Shown in pieces: positions 30,337 through 39,951 of a stretch of DNA of 61,405 bases (position 1 is the first letter of the stretch; the number at the start of each line of letters is the position of its first letter). A program made the translations under genes and the position numbers. The DNA comes from an uncultured Ruminococcus sp. (GTDB lineage: Bacteria; Bacillota; Clostridia; Oscillospirales; Ruminococcaceae). The notes beneath the pieces were generated by a model that saw nothing but the letters and a program-made list of their open reading frames with translations, was not told the origin of the DNA and made no database searches. The stretch covers positions 1-61,405 of the forward strand of contig UQQA01000003.1 in NCBI GenBank assembly GCA_900543105.1. The letters run 5' to 3'.

Positions 30337-32274
30337 ATGCCAAAGAAACCTTTTTATATCACGACCCCGATCTATTACCCATCGGGAAATCCGCACATCG
30401 GACACTGCTACACGACCGTTGCCTGCGATACCATTGCACGCTACAAGCGTATGCAGGGTTATGACGTTATGTTCCTCACCGGAACGGACGAGCACGGTCA
30501 GAAGATCGAAGAAAAAGCCAAGGCAGCGGGAGTTACTCCAAAGGAATACGTTGATGAGATCGTAAAGATCTTCAAAAAGCTTTGGGAATGTATGGGTATC
30601 AGCTACGACCGCTATATCCGCACAACTGACGATTACCATGTTGAGGCAGTACAGAAAATTTTCAAGGAGCTTTACGACAGAGGATACATTTATAAGGGCG
30701 AATATGTCGGAAAATACTGTACTCCGTGCGAAAGCTTCTGGACAGAATCCCAGCTCGTTGACGGCAAATGCCCCGAGTGCGGAAGAGATGTTATCGAGGC
30801 AAAGGAAGAGGCTTACTTCTTCAAAATGTCGCCGTTTGCAGACCGCATCGAGAAGCTTCTCACCGAAACAGACTACCTCCGTCCGAAGACGAGAGCTACC
30901 GAGCTCGTAAACAACTTCATCAAGCCGGGTCTTGAAGATCTCTGCGTTTCGAGAACGAGCTTCAAGTGGGGAATTCCTATAACTTTTGACCCCAACCACG
31001 TTATTTACGTCTGGATAGACGCGCTTTCCAACTATATCACAGCCCTCGGCTATCAGAACAGCGCACACAATGACTATGACAAGTATTGGCCTGCCGATGT
31101 CCACATGGTCGCAAAGGATATCATGCGTTTCCACGCCATCATCTGGCCTGCAATGCTTATGGCACTCGATCTGCCGCTCCCAAAGCACCTCGCGGTTCAT
31201 GGCTGGATAACCTTTAACGGACAGAAAATGAGCAAATCGCTCGGCAATGTCGTTGACCCGTTCGTTTTGAGCGAACGCTACGGCGCAGACGCTATCCGTT
31301 ACCACATTATGCGTGAAATGGCTCTCGGCGCAGACAGCGCATTCTCCAACGAGATAATGATAAACCGCATCAACTCCGACCTTGCGAACGGACTTGGAAA
31401 CCTCGTTTCGAGAACCGTTGCAATGACGCTCAAATATTTTGACGGCACACTTCCGACCGAAAAGCAGAGCGGCGAATTTGATGATGAGCTTATCGCCGAA
31501 GCAACCTCGCTTCTTGCAAAGGTTGACGACTGCGTTGAAAACACAAGACTTCAGGACGCTCTTATCGCAATTTTCAAGGTAGTTTCACGTTCGAACAAGT
31601 ACATTGACGAGACCACACCTTGGATCCTTGCAAAGGACGAAGCAAACAAGCCAAGACTTGCGGCTGTTCTTTACAATCTGCTCGATACAATAAGGATCAT
31701 CTCCGCAGTTCTCGCTCCGTTTATGCCTGCAACAATGCCAAAGGTATGGGAGCAGATCGGCGCTTCCGAGGACGATGTAAAGTATGAGAACCTCGGCAGG
31801 TTCGGCGTTCTCCCTGCAAATGTAACAGTAAAGAAGGGCGACCTCCTCTTCCCGAGAATTGACGTTGAAAAGGAAATTGACGAGCTCAACACTCTTATCA
31901 AGTCCAATGCTCCTGCGGAGGAAGAGGCTTCAAATGTCGTTCCTCTCTCCGATATCATTTCGATCGACGATTTCGGCAAGGTAGACCTCCGAGTTGCGGA
32001 AGTTAAGGAATGTGAGAAAGTTCCGAAGGCAAAGAAGCTCCTTAAACTTCAGCTCGATGACGGAATGGGTGGCAGACAGGTAGTTTCGGGCATTGCAAAA
32101 TGGTATCAGCCCGAGGACCTCATCGGAAAGAAAGTTATCGTAGTAGCAAACCTCGCGCCTGCAAAACTCTGCGGCGTAGAGAGCGAGGGAATGATCGTTG
32201 CCGCTGATGTCGGCGAAGATGCAAGGGTAATTTTCATCGACAAGGACGTTCCGAACGGAGCAAAGCTGAGATAA
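30337..32274 (+). CDS. metG: Methionyl-tRNA synthetase
   Basis: Charges tRNA-Met. 645 residues: HIGH-type motif PSGNPHIGHCYTTVACD (~14-30), zinc site YCTPCESFW...CPECGRD (~130-155), the KMSKS motif QKMSKSLGN (~297), anticodon-binding domain, and a C-terminal tRNA-binding (EMAP/OB) domain DFGKVDLRVAEVKECEKVP (~550 on). This is the long, zinc-containing bacterial form. Start ATG 30337 behind GGGAGGA. It is followed by a repeat cassette. Confidence 0.96.
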   Translation: MPKKPFYITTPIYYPSGNPHIGHCYTTVACDTIARYKRMQGYDVMFLTGTDEHGQKIEEKAKAAGVTPKEYVDEIVKIFKKLWECMGISYDRYIRTTDDYHVEAVQKIFKELYDRGYIYKGEYVGKYCTPCESFWTESQLVDGKCPECGRDVIEAKEEAYFFKMSPFADRIEKLLTETDYLRPKTRATELVNNFIKPGLEDLCVSRTSFKWGIPITFDPNHVIYVWIDALSNYITALGYQNSAHNDYDKYWPADVHMVAKDIMRFHAIIWPAMLMALDLPLPKHLAVHGWITFNGQKMSKSLGNVVDPFVLSERYGADAIRYHIMREMALGADSAFSNEIMINRINSDLANGLGNLVSRTVAMTLKYFDGTLPTEKQSGEFDDELIAEATSLLAKVDDCVENTRLQDALIAIFKVVSRSNKYIDETTPWILAKDEANKPRLAAVLYNLLDTIRIISAVLAPFMPATMPKVWEQIGASEDDVKYENLGRFGVLPANVTVKKGDLLFPRIDVEKEIDELNTLIKSNAPAEEEASNVVPLSDIISIDDFGKVDLRVAEVKECEKVPKAKKLLKLQLDDGMGGRQVVSGIAKWYQPEDLIGKKVIVVANLAPAKLCGVESEGMIVAADVGEDARVIFIDKDVPNGAKLR

Positions 32275-32760
32275 TGCGTAATGCTTAATGCTTAATGCGT
32301 AATTATATTTTTCCGCAAAATACCGTAAAATCGTAGGGGACGGGTTTCCCATCGCGAATCGCGTCAGCGATTTTCGGTATGCAAAATATCACGAAAAACG
32401 CCGTTATACTAAACACCTTTTAAAATTTGGAGAAAATCAAGCCGACAATCTCGTAGCTGTTTTTAACAGGTTTATATAGGATTTTGGCGCAGATTTTTCC
32501 TGTATTTTATTGGTGTTTAGTATTAATAATAACAAAAAAGAACCTGTTTTCAAAGAATCAAAATCTTGAAAACAGGTTCTTTTATTATGAAACGCCTTGC
32601 GGCGCAGGACGGGAAACCCGTCCCCTACAATTTTGTACTCATTTTACGCGATAAATTTGTGTATTAATCGGTCGGATATAGAATCAGCCTGTACGGAATT
32701 TATTTTTTACAAATAAACGAAGCAAAAAATTACGCATTACGCATTAAGCATTACGCATTA
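32275..32760. repeat. Repeat cassette with nested elements
   Basis: Inverted GTAATGC-type tandem blocks (32275-32305 and 32729-32760) bracket an element C copy (32330-32632). It includes the hairpin AACCTGTTTTC...GAAAACAGGTT at 32537-32580 and is itself interrupted by MITE A copy 3. The right block runs into the htrA stop codon. Confidence 0.75.
32407..32522 (-). mobile_element. MITE A, copy 3 (116 bp)
   Basis: Ends TACTAAACACC and GGTGTTTAGTA; flanked by TTA at 32404-32406 and 32523-32525. Its interior is the reverse complement of copy 1 (9070-9186). Nested in element C. Confidence 0.88.
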
Positions 32761-34422
32761 ATCTAACTTTTGCTCCAGTTTAGCCGTAATTTCAAACGTT
32801 GTTACTTCTTCCGTTATCGTCTTGCGATAGACTGTCAGGGTGACTTCTTCGCCTGCGATCTTGTCATCGAGGACTTCCATTACCGAATCAAGGTCTTTTA
32901 CGGGTTTTCCGTCTATTTCCGTGATAATATCATACGGCTGTAAGCCTTTTGTCGCAATATCGCAGGTCGGGTCTACGCTCATTACGCAAAGTCCCGATTC
33001 AACGCCGAGGCTGTCAGCTGTCGCGCTGTCCATCGCTACAAACACGATGCCGAGCTTTGCTCTTCCGGGAACATAGCCGTTTTCGATGAGCGCTTCGGCA
33101 ACGGGAACTGCGTCGTTTATCTCTATCGCGAAGCCTATTCCGTCATATACAACGTGGTCAAGTCCGCCGACTGAGATGCCTATTACCTGACCGTACATAT
33201 TGACGAGCGCACCGCCTGAATTTCCGGGGTTGAGTGCTGCATCGGTCTGTATGCATCGGAGCGTTCCGCTTGATGAATAGTCGGTTTCGATCTCTCTGCC
33301 GAGGGCGCTTACATAGCCGAAGGTTATGGAATTTTCAAGGCTTCCGCCTGCGCCGATAACCGCGACCTGTTCGCCGAGGATAACTTCGTCCGAATTGCCT
33401 ATTTCCGCCGAAACAAGGTCATCAGCCTCTATCTTTACCACTGCCAAGTCCTGCTTGCGGTCTATGCCGACAAGCTTTGCTTCAAACTGTCTGCCGTCGT
33501 TGAGCTGTGCCTTGAACTGCGCTTCTTCGTCAACAACGTGCGCATTTGTGAGGATATATCCGTCGGTCGAGATGATTATTCCCGAGCCGAGCGAGGTCAT
33601 CTGATACGGTGTATCGCTGTAAACGCCGATAAGAACCTGCGAGGGGAGAACTCTCTGCGCAACGCCCTCCGTTGTGAGCAGACCCGTTTCTTCATCGGCA
33701 TAATATTTTGCTTCGAGGACGGGACGGGGAGAGGTGGGGAGAGTTATTTGTACACGCTTTGCGTCCTTATCCTTGTTTTTTTCGCTCGCGGTCTGTGTTT
33801 CGAGCGAACTGAATGAGCTTTCGCTTTTGGTCTTATCGAGAGCGGCAGCTTTCTTTGCAACAACGACCGACAGAATAACTATCGTCACGAACATCACTGC
33901 GATAAGCGCGACAATTATTGCCGTCCAAACCGCGGAGAGGCGTTTTTTCTTCGGCTGAACGTTTTGGGGAGGGTACGGCTGCTCGGGCTGTGCATACTGA
34001 CCCTGCGGCATAGCTCTGTTTCCGTAGTTCGGGGTATAATAGCCGTTGGGATAACCGTTTTGACAGCCGTTGTTCGGCGGAGGATATGCGCCGTACTGAT
34101 ACGGAGGCGGGGGAGTTTGCCGATCTTGAGCCGTGTTCTGATATGGCTGTGCCGCGTCTTGGGTTTGCGGCGGTATCCTGCTGTACTGCGGCTGACCATA
34201 GTTCTGCCCATAGTTTGGCTGTCCGATATTCGGCTGTGCAAAAGCTGACGGCTCAGGATTTTGCTGAGATGAAAGTGCTTCTGGTGAAGCACTTTCGGTC
34301 TGTGTATTTTCGTGCAAAGCCGTTTCGCTCACCGTTTCGGGCGAAGCGGTTTCGTTTGCTGTATTTTCCTGCAAAGGCTGTGTGTTTTCCGTATTCGGAG
34401 TATTTTCGTCAAAATTATCCAC
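32758..34422 (-). CDS. htrA: HtrA/DegP-type serine protease with PDZ domain
   Basis: Membrane-anchored quality-control protease. 554 residues: a Pro/Gln/Asn/Tyr-rich cytoplasmic N-terminus (~1-160), one membrane helix (~164-189), the trypsin-like domain with the catalytic triad in ILTNAHVV (His ~295), KQDLAVVKI (Asp ~325) and NPGNSGGALVN (Ser ~402), and a PDZ domain (~455-545, GLQPYDIITEIDGKPV). It lies behind a response regulator and sensor kinase, the CssRS-htrA logic of secretion stress. The N-terminal extension is longer than usual. Confidence 0.92.
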   Translation of the reverse strand: MDNFDENTPNTENTQPLQENTANETASPETVSETALHENTQTESASPEALSSQQNPEPSAFAQPNIGQPNYGQNYGQPQYSRIPPQTQDAAQPYQNTAQDRQTPPPPYQYGAYPPPNNGCQNGYPNGYYTPNYGNRAMPQGQYAQPEQPYPPQNVQPKKKRLSAVWTAIIVALIAVMFVTIVILSVVVAKKAAALDKTKSESSFSSLETQTASEKNKDKDAKRVQITLPTSPRPVLEAKYYADEETGLLTTEGVAQRVLPSQVLIGVYSDTPYQMTSLGSGIIISTDGYILTNAHVVDEEAQFKAQLNDGRQFEAKLVGIDRKQDLAVVKIEADDLVSAEIGNSDEVILGEQVAVIGAGGSLENSITFGYVSALGREIETDYSSSGTLRCIQTDAALNPGNSGGALVNMYGQVIGISVGGLDHVVYDGIGFAIEINDAVPVAEALIENGYVPGRAKLGIVFVAMDSATADSLGVESGLCVMSVDPTCDIATKGLQPYDIITEIDGKPVKDLDSVMEVLDDKIAGEEVTLTVYRKTITEEVTTFEITAKLEQKLD

Positions 34423-34492
34423 AATATACCTCCTTTATAAAAGAAGCCGTACAATTACAAGCTATGCGAATGTCTGTAACTGTACGGCAAAA

Positions 34493-34590
34493 TACATACA
34501 CCAATAAAACTATAGACAAAAATCTGCGCAAAATCCATATATCAGAGTTTTTGCTTGATTTTTTGTATAGTTTTTAAATGGTGTTTAGTA
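34493..34590 (+). mobile_element. MITE A, copy 4, forming the kinase C-terminus
   Basis: Nearly identical to copy 2. The left end is degenerate (TACATACACC); the right end GGTGTTTAGTA is intact, followed by TAA. The last codons and the stop of the histidine kinase lie in it. Confidence 0.8.
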
Positions 34591-35980
34591 TAATTTCAAA
34601 TTCAACAAAGCTGTTGGGTTCGCTGCGGACGAGAATTTTTCCGTCATGGAGCTTTATTATCGAGCGAACAATGGAAAGTCCCAGACCAACGCCCGTTTTG
34701 TCGATGCCTCTTGAAGCGTCTGCTTTATAGAAACGGTCAAAGACCTTGGATATCTCATTCGCTTTAAGTCCATCGCCGCTGTTCCTGATGCGTATAACGG
34801 ACGAGCCGTCCCTGTTTTCAAAGGCAAACTCGATATATCCGCCGTCGTTGACGAATTTTACAGCATTTTCGACGAGGTTGTAAAGCACCTGCTGCATAAG
34901 GTCTTTATCGGCACTGACCATAAACCTGCCATGTTCGATGCCGCGAATTTCAACGTGTTTATTATCGATGCGTGTTTCAAACATAAGCAGAACCTTAACG
35001 AGGAGCGGCATAAGGTCAAAGGTTTTTTTGGTCATTTTCATTTCGCCGGCTTCATACTTGGAGATATTGAGCATGGACGTGACAAGTCTTGCAAGCCTGT
35101 CGACCTCCTCCGAAACGATGTTGAGATAGTAGTTATGCTTTTCTTTCGGTATTGTTCCGTCAAGTATTCCGTTGATAAATCCGCCGATAGTCGTCATAGG
35201 TGTACGCAGCTCGTGCGAAACGTTCGAGATGAAGCTTTTTCGGTTCTCCTCAATAGCTTCGAGTGAGCTTGCCATTTCGTTGAGCGAATTTGCGAGAAAA
35301 CCGAACTCGTTATCCTCGGGGACATAGAGCTTTTCGGAAAAATCACCGTTTCCGAATCGCTTTGCCGCAAGGGTCATTTCCTTTACAGGTGTCATCAGAT
35401 GCTTGACCGCCGCATATATCGCAATGAACACAAGAACAAGTATTGCCACCGAAGCGACAGCAAGCGTGATTATAAGCTTCGTCAGATACTGCTGGAGCGG
35501 AGTATCGGGAAGCTTTGAGAAAAGGTAATATTCATTTCCTGCGGCCTGAAATTTATAAACAAGGTTGAAAACTGTGCTGGGGTAGAAGTGGTCAAGGCTT
35601 GAAAGCTCGAAAAAGCCCTCGCTGCCGACCTTGTTCAGGATATCCTCTCCGATTTTTCTCCCTGTATGAGAACACGGCGGTGCCTCGGAGCAAACCAAAG
35701 CAACGCCGTTTGAATCTGTTAATGTGAAAACTATCTCCGTTGTATCGGTCACGTTCAGATAGATATTGTTAAGATAATCTGTGTTCACCCCGTCAGCCGA
35801 ATCTATCGAAAGCTTTGTTATCGACATTATCGTATCGGCATTGGTGATGAGGTAAGCTTTTTTATCGTTTTTATAAAATTCGGAAGAAATGATTATAAGA
35901 ACGACCGCAACGCAGACAATAGCAGCGGATATTATTGCAGCGCACAGGGTAAAAAACTCGGAGAATACGCTTTTACGCAT
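34574..35980 (-). CDS. Sensor histidine kinase (CssS/PhoR-like)
   Basis: Membrane sensor of a two-component pair. 468 residues: TM1 (~10-32), an extracytoplasmic domain with a CSEAPPCS pair, TM2 (~168-190), HAMP (~190-240), HisKA with SFISNVSHELRTPMTTIGGF (phospho-His), and HATPase with NLVENAVKF, DGLKANEISKVFDRFYKAD and TGVGLGLSIVRSI. The final residues ILNTI and the stop derive from MITE A. Overlaps the regulator by 8 nt and precedes htrA. Confidence 0.92.
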   Translation of the reverse strand: MRKSVFSEFFTLCAAIISAAIVCVAVVLIIISSEFYKNDKKAYLITNADTIMSITKLSIDSADGVNTDYLNNIYLNVTDTTEIVFTLTDSNGVALVCSEAPPCSHTGRKIGEDILNKVGSEGFFELSSLDHFYPSTVFNLVYKFQAAGNEYYLFSKLPDTPLQQYLTKLIITLAVASVAILVLVFIAIYAAVKHLMTPVKEMTLAAKRFGNGDFSEKLYVPEDNEFGFLANSLNEMASSLEAIEENRKSFISNVSHELRTPMTTIGGFINGILDGTIPKEKHNYYLNIVSEEVDRLARLVTSMLNISKYEAGEMKMTKKTFDLMPLLVKVLLMFETRIDNKHVEIRGIEHGRFMVSADKDLMQQVLYNLVENAVKFVNDGGYIEFAFENRDGSSVIRIRNSGDGLKANEISKVFDRFYKADASRGIDKTGVGLGLSIVRSIIKLHDGKILVRSEPNSFVEFEIILNTI

Positions 35981-36674
35981 TTTCTTCCTCTGCTTCGAAC
36001 TTGTAGCCTACGCCCCAGACTGTCTTGAGCGCCCACTTGTCCGAAACATTTTCAAGCTTTTCACGAAGACGCTTGATGTGAACGTCGATAGTACGGGAGT
36101 CGCCGTAATACTCGAATCCCCATACTTCGTCAAGAAGCTGATCTCTTGTATAAACGCGGTTCGGGTTTGAAGCGAGGTAGAAGAGAAGTTCAAGCTCCTT
36201 CGGAGGAGTATCCATTACCTTTCCGTCAACGCGAAGCTCATATCTTGTCATATTTACAACGAGCTTGTCATAGCGGACTTCCTTGACCTCGGTCTCTGTG
36301 CTGCCCTGACCGATACGTCTTGATATAGCCTTGATCCTTGCGATGACTTCCTTTGTATCGAATGGTTTGACGATATAGTCGTCTGCGCCGAGTTCAAGAC
36401 CGAGCACCTTATCAAAGGTTTCGCTCTTGGCTGTTATCATTATGATCGGGACGTTGGACTTTTTGCGTATCTCACGGCAGACCTGCCAGCCGTCAAGCTC
36501 CGGAAGCATAATATCGAGAAGGATAACATCGGGTTTGAGGGCATTGAATTTGATAAGCGCCTCATCGCCGTCATGAGCAACGATAACGCCGTAGCCTTCC
36601 TTTTCGAGATAGAGTTTTAAAAGCTCGCAGATATTGTTATCGTCATCAACGACCAGAACCTTTCCAAGTGACAT
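35973..36674 (-). CDS. OmpR/PhoB-type response regulator
   Basis: 233 residues. Receiver domain with VVDDDNNICELLK, phospho-acceptor Asp in DVILLDIMLPELDGW and the Lys of DDYIVKPFD. Winged-helix output domain with YTRDQLLDEVWGFEYYGDSRTIDVHIKRLREKL. First gene of the regulator-kinase-htrA group; AGGAGGAA precedes the start. It probably controls htrA and its own operon. Confidence 0.94.
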   Translation of the reverse strand: MSLGKVLVVDDDNNICELLKLYLEKEGYGVIVAHDGDEALIKFNALKPDVILLDIMLPELDGWQVCREIRKKSNVPIIMITAKSETFDKVLGLELGADDYIVKPFDTKEVIARIKAISRRIGQGSTETEVKEVRYDKLVVNMTRYELRVDGKVMDTPPKELELLFYLASNPNRVYTRDQLLDEVWGFEYYGDSRTIDVHIKRLREKLENVSDKWALKTVWGVGYKFEAEEENA

Positions 36675-36915
36675 AATTATTTCCTCCTATCGTTTTTTCG
36701 ATCTATTCTGAAAAAAGAATATATTAATGTACAGTTTAAAAACATAATACTACTTATAACTAATTATAGCAAATATCGAGATATAATATATAAATTTTTA
36801 TGAACAGATTATTTCTTAATTGTAAATTTCACAAAAGCATAATCAAATCTCATAGAAATAATAAAAATCCGTTCATTTTTAGGGTTTTCTATGCATTAAA
36901 TTCCGGCATTTTCCG

Positions 36916-38379
36916 TCAGATGACTTCTTTAAGGATAAGATAAGCCATTGTTGCGATCGACTTAGCTTCGACATAGTTTCTGTCAACCTTGAAATTGCCC
37001 TCTGTGAGCATATTTTTAAGCTCTGAAACACGCTCGAAGCCTTTGAGAGCCTCCTGCATATTCGGGATAACGAAGTACGACTTCTGCATGATATGTCTGA
37101 TCTCGGTACGGATACCAGACGGTATTTCGGGAGCGTTCGGATCGATGTCGAACTCGGCTGTCTCGAGACCTTCGAGCGGAACACCTTCATTTTCCTGCAT
37201 CTTTTCCGCAATGGAGATAGCCGCCTGTCTGCCGAAAACGAGCGCTTCAAGCAGAGAGTTTGAAGCAAGACGGTTATTGCCGTGAACGCCCGTATGGGAA
37301 CATTCGCCGACAGCATAAAGTCCGTCAACCGTTGTCTGAGAGTGGGTATTTACGTTGATGCCGCCCATTAAGTAGTGCTGGCACGGATAGATCGGGATAC
37401 GGTCGGTCGTCATATCGATGCCCTGTTCAAGCAGGTACTTATATATCATCGGGAAACGTGCCTTTATGAACTCGGGGTCTTTGTATGAAATATCAAGATA
37501 GAAATCGTCCGAGTTCGTTCTTCTTGCCTCGCTGATTATCGAGTGCGAAACAACGTCACGGGGAGCAAGCTCCAGACGCTCGTCGTAATTCTGCATAAAG
37601 CGTTCGCCGTCGCAGTTGAGGAGATAAGCACCCTCGCCGCGGACTGCTTCGGAAATAAGGAAGCACTCTCTTGTGTGCTTGTTGTTGAACGCGGTCGGGT
37701 GGAACTGAATGAGCGAAAGGTTCTTGATGTTTGCGCCCATTTCGTAAGCGGCAGTGATGCCGTCACCCGTTGCGATAGCGGAGTTCGTGGTGTATTCGTA
37801 AATTCTGCCGATGCCGCCCGTTGCAAGGATAACGTAACGGGAGTTATAGGTCGAATGTTCATCGTTCACGCAGATATCGGCGGAGAAACCCGTTCCCGTC
37901 TTTTTCAGTTCGCAGAGGAGAGCATTCTCGAGAATGTCGATATTAGGTGACTTTTTAACAGCTTCCTGAAGCTTTGAGGTTATCTCAAAACCCGTCGAAT
38001 CACGATGATGGAAAATTCTGTGACGGCAGTGTCCGCCCTCGAGGGTCTTATGATAGTTGCCGTTCTCGTCCTTGTCGAAGTCAACGCCATAGCCGATGAT
38101 CTCTTCGATCTCGTGAGCGGCTTCTGTAACAAGGATTTTGAGCGAATCGGGGTTGTTCTTATATCCGCCCGCGATAAGCGTATCCTTTGTATGGAGCTGG
38201 ATATTGTCGTCAACCGGCTTATATACAGCCGCAATACCGCCCTGAGCGAGTGCGGAGTTGCAGAGTATCATTTCTCTTTTTGTGATAAGCAGTATTTTCA
38301 GCTCTTTCGGCAGGTTCAAAGCGGAATACAGACCGCCTGCGCCCGTTCCTGCGATAATAACGTCATAATTTTTGGACAT
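36916..38379 (-). CDS. nadB: L-aspartate oxidase
   Basis: Converts aspartate to iminoaspartate for NAD synthesis. 487 residues: FAD motif DVIIAGTGAGGLYSALNL, NSALAQGGIAAV, GHCRHRIFHHRDSTGFEI (active-site region), FHPTAF, RGEGAYLLN, DISYKDPEF and a Cys/His HYLMGGINVNTHSQTTVDGLYAVGECSHTGVHGNNRLASNSL motif. The FAD-binding signature supports NadB over succinate dehydrogenase. nadA and nadC are not adjacent. The start at 38379 (MSKNYDV) follows AAGGAAG. Confidence 0.9.
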   Translation of the reverse strand: MSKNYDVIIAGTGAGGLYSALNLPKELKILLITKREMILCNSALAQGGIAAVYKPVDDNIQLHTKDTLIAGGYKNNPDSLKILVTEAAHEIEEIIGYGVDFDKDENGNYHKTLEGGHCRHRIFHHRDSTGFEITSKLQEAVKKSPNIDILENALLCELKKTGTGFSADICVNDEHSTYNSRYVILATGGIGRIYEYTTNSAIATGDGITAAYEMGANIKNLSLIQFHPTAFNNKHTRECFLISEAVRGEGAYLLNCDGERFMQNYDERLELAPRDVVSHSIISEARRTNSDDFYLDISYKDPEFIKARFPMIYKYLLEQGIDMTTDRIPIYPCQHYLMGGINVNTHSQTTVDGLYAVGECSHTGVHGNNRLASNSLLEALVFGRQAAISIAEKMQENEGVPLEGLETAEFDIDPNAPEIPSGIRTEIRHIMQKSYFVIPNMQEALKGFERVSELKNMLTEGNFKVDRNYVEAKSIATMAYLILKEVI

Positions 38380-38576
38380 AGCTATACTTCCTTTAATATG
38401 TATAAAATTCACGTTCGCACCCAAAGAAACCGATTATCGCAAGAGCCGAACAGTGACAATGTTCCGAGCAGAATCTCCCTCACATAAACACTTAATACAA
38501 TTATAACACAAGAAATCACAAAAATCAATTATTATCGCATATTTTTTGCCGAATTTATACAAAAAAAAACACAAAA

Positions 38577-38608
38577 AAGCTGCCACACGAACCGTATGGC
38601 AGCCATAA
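38577..38608 (-). terminator. Terminator of the sugar ABC ATPase gene
   Basis: GCTGCCATACGG and CCGTGTGGCAGC-like arms form a stem followed on the minus strand by TTTTTTTGTG. Confidence 0.8.
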
Positions 38609-38626
38609 TGTTTACTTAAAAAGCAA

Positions 38627-39769
38627 TCAGTTAACAATTGTCTTTTCAGTTTCCTTATCAAAGATGTGAACCTTGTTAGGATCAAGAGCAACCTTGATAG
38701 TATCCTGAGGACGGGCAGTTGATCTTGGGTCAACTCTTGCTGTGAGGGAGATACCCTGGCAGGTGAGGTAGAGGTAAACTTCTGCGCCCATCATTTCTGT
38801 GATCTCGACATCAGCATCGATGATACCTGTCTTAGCGGAGGAGATGAACATTTCTTCATCGTGGATATTTTCAGGACGGATACCCATGATGATCTCCTTA
38901 TCAACATAGTTGGAGAGAACATTCTCGTCAACCTTGGATTCAGGAAGCTCAACATAGTACTTAACGCCTCTGGAGGTCTTGGTGTCTTCAGAACCGAATT
39001 CAATTGTGTATCTGCCTTCGATCTTTCTGAGAACAGCATCAACGAAGTTCATCTGAGGTGAACCCATGAATCCTGCAACGAAGAGGTTAACAGGGTTGGA
39101 GTAGAGGTTCTGAGGAGAATCTACCTGCTGAATGAAGCCGTCCTTCATAACAACGATACGGTCACCCATTGTCATAGCTTCTGTCTGGTCATGAGTTACG
39201 TAGATAAATGTAGTACCGAGCTTCTGGTGGAGCTTGGAGATCTCGGTTCTCATCTGTGCACGGAGCTTTGCATCGAGGTTGGAAAGAGGCTCGTCAAGGA
39301 GGAAGACCTGAGGTTCACGAACGATAGCACGGCCGAGCGCAACACGCTGACGCTGACCGCCGGAGAGAGCCTTCGGCTTTCTGTCGAGGAGGTGGGAGAT
39401 ATCGAGGCTGCGGGCAGCTTCTTCAACCTTACGGCTGATCTCGTCCTTAGGAACCTTACGGAGCTTAAGACCGAATGCCATATTCTCGAATACTGTCATG
39501 TGAGGATAAAGAGCGTAGTTCTGGAAAACCATCGCAATATCTCTGTCCTTAGGAGCAACGTCGTTTACAAGACGGTCTCCGATATAAAGTTCACCTTCGG
39601 AGATCTCTTCAAGTCCTGCGATCATACGGAGAGTAGTGGACTTACCGCAGCCGGAAGGACCAACGAGGATAATGAATTCCTTATCTTTGATCTCAAGGTT
39701 AACATCTGAAACGGCAACAACACCGCCGGGGTATTTCTTATAAATTGAACGAAGTGACAAACTTGCCAT
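38627..39769 (-). CDS. Sugar ABC transporter ATP-binding protein (MsmX/UgpC type)
   Basis: 380 residues: Walker A GPSGCGKST, Q-loop VFQNYALYPHMT, signature LSGGQRQRVALGRAIVREP, Walker B VFLLDEPLSNLD, and the C-terminal TOBE/MalK regulatory fold (IMGIRPENIHDEE). It stands alone without permeases, as the shared MsmX ATPase that energises many sugar importers in Firmicutes. The start at 39769 (MASLSLR) follows AGGAGGT. Confidence 0.9.
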   Translation of the reverse strand: MASLSLRSIYKKYPGGVVAVSDVNLEIKDKEFIILVGPSGCGKSTTLRMIAGLEEISEGELYIGDRLVNDVAPKDRDIAMVFQNYALYPHMTVFENMAFGLKLRKVPKDEISRKVEEAARSLDISHLLDRKPKALSGGQRQRVALGRAIVREPQVFLLDEPLSNLDAKLRAQMRTEISKLHQKLGTTFIYVTHDQTEAMTMGDRIVVMKDGFIQQVDSPQNLYSNPVNLFVAGFMGSPQMNFVDAVLRKIEGRYTIEFGSEDTKTSRGVKYYVELPESKVDENVLSNYVDKEIIMGIRPENIHDEEMFISSAKTGIIDADVEITEMMGAEVYLYLTCQGISLTARVDPRSTARPQDTIKVALDPNKVHIFDKETEKTIVN

Positions 39770-39825
39770 GTTAATAGGACCTCCTACATTTAAATTGTCT
39801 GCCGAGCGCACTCGGCTCTATTAAT

Positions 39826-39855
39826 ATAATACCAAAAGTGGGGAGTAAATTTCAA
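39826..39855 (-). promoter_or_regulatory. Promoter of the sugar ABC ATPase gene
   Basis: On the minus strand TTGAAA (39850-39855), 18 bp, TATTAT (39826-39831). The leader contains the hairpin GCCGAG-cgca-CTCGGC. Confidence 0.6.
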
Positions 39856-39951
39856 GTCACTTATTAACTAAACTTATAAAAACTTATTTATTTAGTTTGA
39901 CGAAAAAGCAAATATTTGTAAGTTATTGGAAATTTAAAAATAAAATTATAT

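Noticed and set aside
30141..30464. 107-codon hydrophobic ORF before metG
   Set aside because: No ribosome site, crosses a strong terminator and overlaps metG in another frame.
36916..38379. Fumarate reductase/succinate dehydrogenase flavoprotein
   Set aside because: The LAQGGIAAV, HHRDSTGFEI pattern and the ~490-residue length fit L-aspartate oxidase better, and no iron-sulfur or membrane subunits are adjacent.
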